Source: Planctomycetota bacterium (lineage in GTDB: Bacteria; Planctomycetota; UBA1135; GCA-002686595). From it: a stretch of DNA of 49,763 nucleotides. Made by a program: the position numbers and the translations under genes. Shown here piece by piece: positions 44,450-49,763 of the stretch (positions are counted from its first letter, which is position 1; each line of letters starts with the position of its first letter). The DNA is taken from NCBI GenBank assembly GCA_002686945.1, contig NYYZ01000017.1:1-49763 (forward strand), written 5' to 3'. Under the pieces are notes generated by a model. That model was not told where the DNA came from. It did no database searches and saw nothing but the letters and a program-made list of their open reading frames with translations.

Positions 44450-45825
44450 TCGACGCCCTCGCCCTCGGGAGAATCCTGCGCTGACTCCACCAGCGAACGC
44501 ACGCGGCCCGCAACGAGGATCGTCTCGATTTCTGCGCCGACCTTCGCATCGCTCGCCTTGCGCAAGGCCTGGCCCTTGGAATCACGGGTGATGGAATATC
44601 CTCGATCCAAAACCGCCAGAGGCGAGAGAGCCTTGAGCCCACGAGTAACGAGCTCCACGCGTTGCTGGCGATTCTCCAGACTCTGAGCCAGCGCGCCAGA
44701 AAGGCGGGGGCCAAGGGTCTCGATGCGCGAACGTCCCTGTTCCAGCTTCAGTGCAGGATCGCAACCGATCAGGCGATTGGCCAAGACCGCCAACACCGTG
44801 CCACCTGCCTGGATGGAGCGTCCAGTGCCATGGATCAGCTTGCTCTCCAGACTCTGAAGGCGATCCCTGGGCCCCACCAGTAGATTGTGCGCATCCCGCA
44901 AAACGGGCCGACTCGCCAGATGCGCAAGAGCCTTGACACGCTCCTCCAAGACCCTCTCAAAAGCGCGGGAGAGATGTTCGTCCCCCCGCTCGAGAGCCTC
45001 AAGAAACGCGGCTCGCTCGGGCACTGCCACCTGCGCCGCATCCGTGGGAGTGTGGGCCCGATGGTCAGCTACCAGATCAATCAATGTCGTGTCGCTTTGG
45101 TGCCCCACTCCACTGATCACGGGCACGGGACAACGAAAAACAGCCTCTGCCACGGCCAGCTCGTTGAAAGTCCAGAGGTCTTCCAGGGATCCGCCCCCGC
45201 GAATCACGCAGATCAGATCTACGCCACTGGCGGCCAGACGCTCTATGGCTCGGGCCACCAGTTCTGCACTCCCCCTGCCCTGCACTCGGGCATGGGCCAA
45301 TCGCAGAGGAAACAAGGGCCAACGCTGGGCATGGGTCTTCTGAAAATCCTGCCAGCCCGCAGTATCCCGGCTGGTAACCACCCCGATCATGCACGGAAGG
45401 CGAGGCAGAGGGCGCTTGCGATCGAACCAGCCTTTGGCTTGCAGTTCCTCCTTGAGTTTTTCCAGCTGGGCCAAGAGAGCCCCAAGGCCCTGGCGCTCCA
45501 CTCGATCGACTATCAAGCTGTATCTGCCCTGGGGTTGATAGACATCGATCTTGCCATGCACCACCAGCTGGTCCCCCGGCTTGATCTGTAGTTTCAAGCG
45601 CTGCACTGCGCTCTTCCAGGCGATACAGGAGAGTTTGGCGTTGGCATCCTTGACAGCGAAGTACATGTGCCCCGAATCTGCGCGCTTGACTTCCGCAACC
45701 TCGCCCTCAACTGACACACGCCCGAGATCTGCGAGTCGCCCAGCTAGCATGCGCGTGAAAGCGCTGACAGTCTGCACAGCAGGGCCCTCTGGCCTCTTGG
45801 CGGCGGCGTGTTCGAAAAGGTCCAC
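44446..45825 (-). CDS. xseA: Exodeoxyribonuclease VII large subunit
   Basis: This 459-residue protein is the catalytic subunit of ExoVII, which degrades single-stranded DNA from both ends. The N-terminal OB fold has SVEGEVAEVKRADSGHMYFAVKDANAKLSC. The central part has IGVVTSRDTAGWQDF, CVIRGGGSLEDLWTFNELAVAEAV and PVISGVGHQSDTTLIDLVADHRAHTPTDAA, all strong signatures. A long helical region and the tail LDRGYSITRDSKG follow. The start is a GTG at 45825. The small subunit gene xseB is not in the window, although a glycosyltransferase gene is coupled directly downstream by a 4-nt overlap. Confidence 0.96.
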   Translation of the reverse strand: MDLFEHAAAKRPEGPAVQTVSAFTRMLAGRLADLGRVSVEGEVAEVKRADSGHMYFAVKDANAKLSCIAWKSAVQRLKLQIKPGDQLVVHGKIDVYQPQGRYSLIVDRVERQGLGALLAQLEKLKEELQAKGWFDRKRPLPRLPCMIGVVTSRDTAGWQDFQKTHAQRWPLFPLRLAHARVQGRGSAELVARAIERLAASGVDLICVIRGGGSLEDLWTFNELAVAEAVFRCPVPVISGVGHQSDTTLIDLVADHRAHTPTDAAQVAVPERAAFLEALERGDEHLSRAFERVLEERVKALAHLASRPVLRDAHNLLVGPRDRLQSLESKLIHGTGRSIQAGGTVLAVLANRLIGCDPALKLEQGRSRIETLGPRLSGALAQSLENRQQRVELVTRGLKALSPLAVLDRGYSITRDSKGQALRKASDAKVGAEIETILVAGRVRSLVESAQDSPEGEGVE

Positions 45826-45953
45826 GGCTGATCGGATTGAATCGGAGGCGCAACCCCAGGTACTCTCCCAGGTCTCGCGGCCATTCTAGGGAGTCGGTCC
45901 CTTGGGGCGAACACCTCAACCCAGACTCTTGCGTCAGCCCTGCCCGCGCCCGC

Positions 45954-47120
45954 TCAGTCCCCGCCCGGAGCGTTGCTGCTTTCGAACCTCTCCCGGGCCA
46001 ACAGGGCAGGATGATCCACCAGTCCAGGCATGCCCCTGGCCTTCCAGATCTCAGGCTCGGCCCGTGGCAGGATCAGACGAAAGCGACCTTCCAGGAACGG
46101 CGTGCGCTCCTGCCCCACCATCTGCACCCCATCGGTGAGTTCAATCCGCAGCCCGGCTGTGGTTCCCCTTTCCAGAGAAAGCGCGTCCGCAAAGAGCCGC
46201 CTGAGCGGATGCCCCTCGGCATCGAGTTCCACTAGTTGCACATCCCGCAGGACGCCGGACACCAGGCCGCCCAGCCCCGCCAGCCTCCAACGCCCGACGC
46301 TGGGATCCGCAGCAAGAAGCCTGTTGAATTCCTGACGCACGGCCGTCAAATCCCAGAGGCCATCATCCGGCGGATCCTGGCTGGCCTGGGCCCCAAAAAG
46401 CTCCGGCATTGCTTCGATCCAGGGCACCGGATCCACCCCCGGCAATGTCACGCGCCGCATTCCACCCCTGGGCTTCTGCCCCGCCGCAGCGACTCCAGCA
46501 GCGCCGTCAAAAGGCACGCTGACCCCCGCTCTCTCTTCAAAGCCTTCTTCAAGCCGAAGGGTCACCGTGCGCCCCGCGCGACTGGCTTCGAGCCGCAAAC
46601 GCTCGGCTGCAATCAACCCCGCTGGTCGGCCCCGAGAATCGATCAGCCGCAGAACCACCGGCCCCGCGTAGCCCTGCTCCAGTCGCCCAAGGGTCAGAAC
46701 CTGATAACTGTACACTCCATCGGCGGCGAGCAGGCCCTGTAGAGCTGCACGTATCTCCTCCGCGCGCACTTGTGCTGGATCAGGTGGAGGCTCGCTGGAC
46801 GCGTGTTCTGAATCCACGGTGGGACCTCTTGCTTCAATCGCCAGGTCAGAACCAGGAGGAGCCTGAATCATGGCCAGGGCCGCCTGAAAACGAAGCAATT
46901 CCTCCTGGCGAGAAAGCAGGAGCGCATCCTTCTGTGTCAAGAGATCTTGGAGTTGCACGATTTGCTCGAGCAGTTCCTCCTCCCTCTCAGAATTCCGCTC
47001 TGGATCAGTTGAGGGGATCGCCTGATTGGTTTCCGACTGCTGCGGCAGGTCTGCTTCCGGAACAGGTGCCTCATGCCCACACCCCAGAAGCAACAAGCTC
47101 AGCCCAAGAAAGCGTTTCAT
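45954..47120 (-). CDS. Coiled-coil lipoprotein of unknown function
   Basis: This 388-residue protein has a lipobox LSLLLLGCGHE, so it should be lipid-anchored. An acidic linker leads to a short coiled coil (EREEELLEQIVQLQDLLTQKD). After a Pro-rich spacer two related beta-rich parts follow: VRAEEIRAALQGLLAADGVYSYQVLTLGRLE and LTAVRQEFNRLLAADPSVGRWRLAGLGGL, both followed by statements such as VVLRLIDSRGRP and VQLVELDAEGHP. They look like an internal duplication. No family is known to me. Its start overlaps the end of the upstream membrane protein gene by 4 nt. Confidence 0.7.
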   Translation of the reverse strand: MKRFLGLSLLLLGCGHEAPVPEADLPQQSETNQAIPSTDPERNSEREEELLEQIVQLQDLLTQKDALLLSRQEELLRFQAALAMIQAPPGSDLAIEARGPTVDSEHASSEPPPDPAQVRAEEIRAALQGLLAADGVYSYQVLTLGRLEQGYAGPVVLRLIDSRGRPAGLIAAERLRLEASRAGRTVTLRLEEGFEERAGVSVPFDGAAGVAAAGQKPRGGMRRVTLPGVDPVPWIEAMPELFGAQASQDPPDDGLWDLTAVRQEFNRLLAADPSVGRWRLAGLGGLVSGVLRDVQLVELDAEGHPLRRLFADALSLERGTTAGLRIELTDGVQMVGQERTPFLEGRFRLILPRAEPEIWKARGMPGLVDHPALLARERFESSNAPGGD

Positions 47121-47716
47121 TGGGGTCCACCCAACAAGGCCCTGCTGCTGGCCCCCGCTGGCCGCTCCTTGGAGTGCATGGGATGCGGGACCCCATCGAG
47201 CACGAGCACGGGCATCTCTGGCGCAGGCCCGAAGAGCACCGGACGTCGACTGTTTCCAGTTGCGTACAGCACACTCTGGACCGGATGGGGTCCCAGAGGC
47301 ACAGGACGAAGAAATTCGCCCGAACTCAATCGGATCTGGCAGGCATGTGGGACGAGGTCAGGAGGCAGGACCAGCACCCAAGGCTCACCCTCCAGATCCA
47401 GCACCCGACTGAGCGCCAGCGCGTCAAAGGCCTGGCGTTCCGGACTCGCATGCAGGCGCTCCAAGCGGACGATACTGGCCGAGGAAGAGTCCTCGCCCTC
47501 TCCTTCAGTCACCGCCAGCGCCACTTCCCAACCCATGACCGTGCGCTCCTCAGGGTCTGGTGGCAAGACACGCGGACTGTTGGATTCTGGCAGAGAACGG
47601 ACCCATACAACCCCGGCGGCGAGCAGCAGCCCGAAGCACAGCAGCATCCAGGGCAGGACGCCCGGAGGGGACTTCCCTGCGCCCAGGCCAAGGTCGCCCA
47701 GATCAGGTTCTTGCAT
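47117..47716 (-). CDS. Single-pass membrane protein of unknown function
   Basis: This 199-residue protein has a short N-terminus and one hydrophobic helix (LPWMLLCFGLLLAAGVVWV, about 21-39), then a soluble domain that is probably outside the membrane. FDALALSRVLDLEGEPWVLVLPPDLVPHACQIRL may be its core strand-helix unit. I know no family. It lies between the HEAT protein (25 nt upstream) and the coiled-coil lipoprotein (4 nt overlap), and the three likely make one envelope operon. Confidence 0.65.
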   Translation of the reverse strand: MQEPDLGDLGLGAGKSPPGVLPWMLLCFGLLLAAGVVWVRSLPESNSPRVLPPDPEERTVMGWEVALAVTEGEGEDSSSASIVRLERLHASPERQAFDALALSRVLDLEGEPWVLVLPPDLVPHACQIRLSSGEFLRPVPLGPHPVQSVLYATGNSRRPVLFGPAPEMPVLVLDGVPHPMHSKERPAGASSRALLGGPQ

Positions 47717-47741
47717 CAGTGCAGCCTAGAACGATCCAAGC

Positions 47742-48542
47742 TCAAACATCGTCCCATTTCTTGCGCTTATTGTCGTTCCACCAGGAGCGCCAGTCGTTGG
47801 GAGTGCGCACGGTCGCGCCCGAGAGCCCCTGCATAGTTGTGATCATGGGCGCGGCGATGACATCGTACCGCTCCTGTGCTTCACGATCTGTACTGGCCCC
47901 TTCCTTGGCGTTGTAGGCCGAGTTCAACACTTTTAGGATTTCCTCGAATATCTCCTTGCGGATTTTCTGGTCCTCCTTGCGGTAGTTACCGAGGGCTTCC
48001 GCGGCGGCGGCCTGAATCGGGGGATCCTTGTGCACCAACAGATCGGTCAACAATTTACGCCCCTTCTTGTCAATTGTCTTGCCTAGAGCGAGCACCAGAT
48101 GGCGCTGAAGCAAAATGTCCTTGCGGTGCTTCTTGTGTCCGATCCACTTCATCAACTCCGGAGCGCTGTCGGGGCCCATTCGTCCCATGGCTACTGCCAC
48201 CGCCACAAAGAGCATGTTGTTTGGACGCCCATCCTTGTCTGCTCGCCGCTTCTCGTTCAGGCTACGGGACAGAATGCGCACGATACTCTTGCGATCCTTG
48301 GGCCCGCAGTTGTCCCATTCGCCGAGCATCGTGTCCACGACCGCGAGAGCCTGGCGATCCTCATCACCACGCTTCTTGATGTGGTTGCCGAAGGCATCAA
48401 CAAGTTGCTTGATTTCTTCACGCTTGTCGGGTTTCTCCTCCTCGTCCTGGATCAGGATTGGAGTGGGCGCAGGTATCAGGGAAGGCGAGCCAATTGAGGC
48501 TGCAGCAGGACAGACGAGAAGAACGAACAGGGTGTGCATCAT
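47742..48542 (-). CDS. Small exported HEAT-repeat protein
   Basis: This 266-residue protein starts at tandem ATGs (48542 and 48539) with a signal peptide (TLFVLLVCPAAASIG). It is charged, with HEAT-like units such as RHLVLALGKTIDKKGRKLLTDLLVHKDPPIQAAAAEALGNYRKED. The end, TPNDWRSWWNDNKRKKWDDV, is a Trp-rich motif also seen, in similar form, in the vWA protein (RSARWRAWWLGEG). Such an ending is common after HEAT repeats in planctomycete proteins, by recollection. No enzyme motif is seen. Confidence 0.75.
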   Translation of the reverse strand: MMHTLFVLLVCPAAASIGSPSLIPAPTPILIQDEEEKPDKREEIKQLVDAFGNHIKKRGDEDRQALAVVDTMLGEWDNCGPKDRKSIVRILSRSLNEKRRADKDGRPNNMLFVAVAVAMGRMGPDSAPELMKWIGHKKHRKDILLQRHLVLALGKTIDKKGRKLLTDLLVHKDPPIQAAAAEALGNYRKEDQKIRKEIFEEILKVLNSAYNAKEGASTDREAQERYDVIAAPMITTMQGLSGATVRTPNDWRSWWNDNKRKKWDDV

Positions 48543-48673
48543 GATTGCTCTGGGTCGTTGTGGGTGGCGTCTCCATCCTAATGATGGGGAGGGCACGAGT
48601 CCTGTCTGAGAAGAGTCGGCCAGGCGGAGGACTCCTTCCAACAGGGTGCAGGGAGCCTGCATCCAGTGCATAC

Positions 48674-49763
48674 TCAGCAAAAAGGGTGCCGAGCCAGCCC
48701 GGCTGTACCATGCAGAGGCAGGCCCAGGGCCTCCTCTAGGACCGCTTCACCTGCCAGGGCCGCCGCCAGACGGGCCCCTTTGACCCTGGTCTCTCGCTCT
48801 TCGGCGGCAGGGTCCGAGGCGGCGGTGATCCCGCCACCGACCCAAAAGGTGACCTCTCGGGGGGACTTCGACACACCAGCCACCTCCTTGGATCGGACCA
48901 CCAGGCTGCGGATCAGGATATTGAAGAGCCCGTTCCCAGCGCAGTCCAGGAAACCCAGGCTGCCGGTGAAGAAGCCCCGACCCTCGCCCTCCAGGGCTGC
49001 AATTGCCTCCATGGAGCGGAGCTTTGGCGCGCCACTTATCGAGCCCCCAGGAAAAAGCGCGCCCAAAGCGTCAAGAGCCGTGCGACCGGGTGCCAGCTGT
49101 GCAGTCACATCTGCCGCGAGATGCAACACCGAAGCGTGAGTCTCCAACTCGGGCAAGGGCCCCACTCGTACGCTGCCCACCTCGGCCACCCGAGAGCAAT
49201 CATTGCGCACCAGATCGACGATCATGGCGAGTTCCGCCCGGTCCTTTTCGCTGGCCAACAGTTCCTTGGCGCGAATCCGGTCCTCAGCCAGAGTCCGTCC
49301 GCGAGGCAGGGTGCCCTTGATCGGGCGCGACCGCAACTTGCCAGCACTACACTCCAGCAGCATCTCGGGAGACGAAGACAACAGAGTTGTTGTCTTGGTG
49401 CCGAGATATCCCATGTAGGGCGCTGGGTTCCAGCGACGTAGAGCCAGGTAGAGATCAATGGGGTCGGCACGCATGGAACGGGTCAAGCGGTGGGCCAGAT
49501 TCGCCTGGTAGTACTCTCCAGCTGCGATTTCAGCCTGAGCAATACGGATGCGTTCTTCATGGATGTGGGCCGGTGTGTGGCGCACCAGAGGTCCGGCTGG
49601 CTGCGGGGCTCTGGAAACTCGGGGACGGGCGAGGAGTTCTTGGACCTTGGCAAACCGCTCAGGCACCGACGGGCGTTCATCGCCAGGGTCATGACCCAAA
49701 ACCAGGAAGCTCTTGCTGGTTGAATGATCAGTGACCACAAAATCGGTGTAGAGACCGCCGAGA
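48674..49763 (-). CDS. pabB: Aminodeoxychorismate synthase component I, 5' end missing
   Basis: The frame is open to the window edge, so the N-terminus is missing; at least 362 residues are present. With glutamine-derived ammonia, PabB converts chorismate to 4-amino-4-deoxychorismate for folate. AAGEYYQANLAHRLTRSM is the PabB-type substrate motif. RPIKGTLPRG keeps the Lys that marks PabB (PIKGT); TrpE has PIAGT. AELAMIVDLVRNDCSRV and GALFPGGSISGAPKLRSMEAI complete the chorismate site, and VTFWVGGGITAASDPAAEERET the end. The edge residues GGLYTDFVV extend the frame beyond an internal GTG. folE is the other folate gene here; no pabA or pabC is in view. Confidence 0.92.
   Translation of the reverse strand, partial: LGGLYTDFVVTDHSTSKSFLVLGHDPGDERPSVPERFAKVQELLARPRVSRAPQPAGPLVRHTPAHIHEERIRIAQAEIAAGEYYQANLAHRLTRSMRADPIDLYLALRRWNPAPYMGYLGTKTTTLLSSSPEMLLECSAGKLRSRPIKGTLPRGRTLAEDRIRAKELLASEKDRAELAMIVDLVRNDCSRVAEVGSVRVGPLPELETHASVLHLAADVTAQLAPGRTALDALGALFPGGSISGAPKLRSMEAIAALEGEGRGFFTGSLGFLDCAGNGLFNILIRSLVVRSKEVAGVSKSPREVTFWVGGGITAASDPAAEERETRVKGARLAAALAGEAVLEEALGLPLHGTAGLARHPFC

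Noticed and set aside
1-49763. tRNA or rRNA genes
   Set aside because: No T-arm GTTCRANNC with matching acceptor stem and no conserved rRNA segment was noticed; a covariance scan would be decisive.

Overview
The window is about 50 kb of GC-rich bacterial chromosome that most likely comes from a member of the Planctomycetota. The evidence is a DUF1501 protein directly downstream of a very long cytochrome-C-like PSCyt1/DUF1549/DUF1553 protein, many exported HEAT-repeat, von Willebrand A and beta-helix proteins, and start codons that mostly lack Shine-Dalgarno sequences. Gene density is high, with short gaps and many ATGA or 1-11 bp overlaps. I found no rRNA, tRNA, CRISPR array, insertion sequence or integrase. 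The species cannot be named from this sequence.

Layout from left to right. 1-1610: 3' part of an Asp-box beta-propeller protein, then a 416 bp gap that may hold decayed coding sequence. 2027-7928: a rightward run with a polyisoprenyl-phosphate sugar transferase, a ZIP transporter, a Cu/Zn-efflux-type permease, an isoaspartyl peptidase/asparaginase, a DUF3299 lipoprotein and a GNAT acetyltransferase. 7963-13409: the leftward PSCyt1/DUF1549/DUF1553 plus DUF1501 pair. 13696-17291: ribosomal protein bL28, a Maf/YceF pyrophosphatase, folE (leftward) and cysS. 17319-19601: an HPt protein divergent from a sigma-54 response regulator. 19550-24747: mnmG, a HEAT/TPR protein, a histone-deacetylase-like hydrolase and pdxH.

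24833-27677 is the most unusual unit: a tightly packed cassette of a 62-residue helical protein, a zinc-hook SMC/Rad50-like ATPase and a small PD-(D/E)XK nuclease-like protein. Its architecture recalls Lamassu/Ddm-type anti-phage or anti-plasmid systems, but the effector is much smaller. 27684-37633 is mostly exported proteins: a HEAT plus vWA protein, a trypsin-like protease, a cutinase-like hydrolase, an orphan protein, an exported methyltransferase/TIM-barrel fusion and a beta-helix lipoprotein. 37845-43486 holds nadA, an RmlC-like cupin, a deoxyhypusine-synthase-like enzyme coupled to a DUF418-like membrane protein, and a PHP hydrolase. 43511-49763 is a leftward series: pabB (cut by the window end), three envelope proteins, xseA and a family 2 glycosyltransferase.

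Several genes show a -10-like hexamer (TATCCT, TAGAAT, TACACT, TATAGT) only 7-13 nt before the start codon, which suggests leaderless or very short 5' UTRs. Other regulatory-looking structures are a tandem near-palindrome before the sigma-54 regulator, a 10 bp inverted repeat before maf, a hairpin abutting the sugar transferase start, and an intrinsic-terminator-like hairpin embedded in the last codons of the glycosyltransferase.
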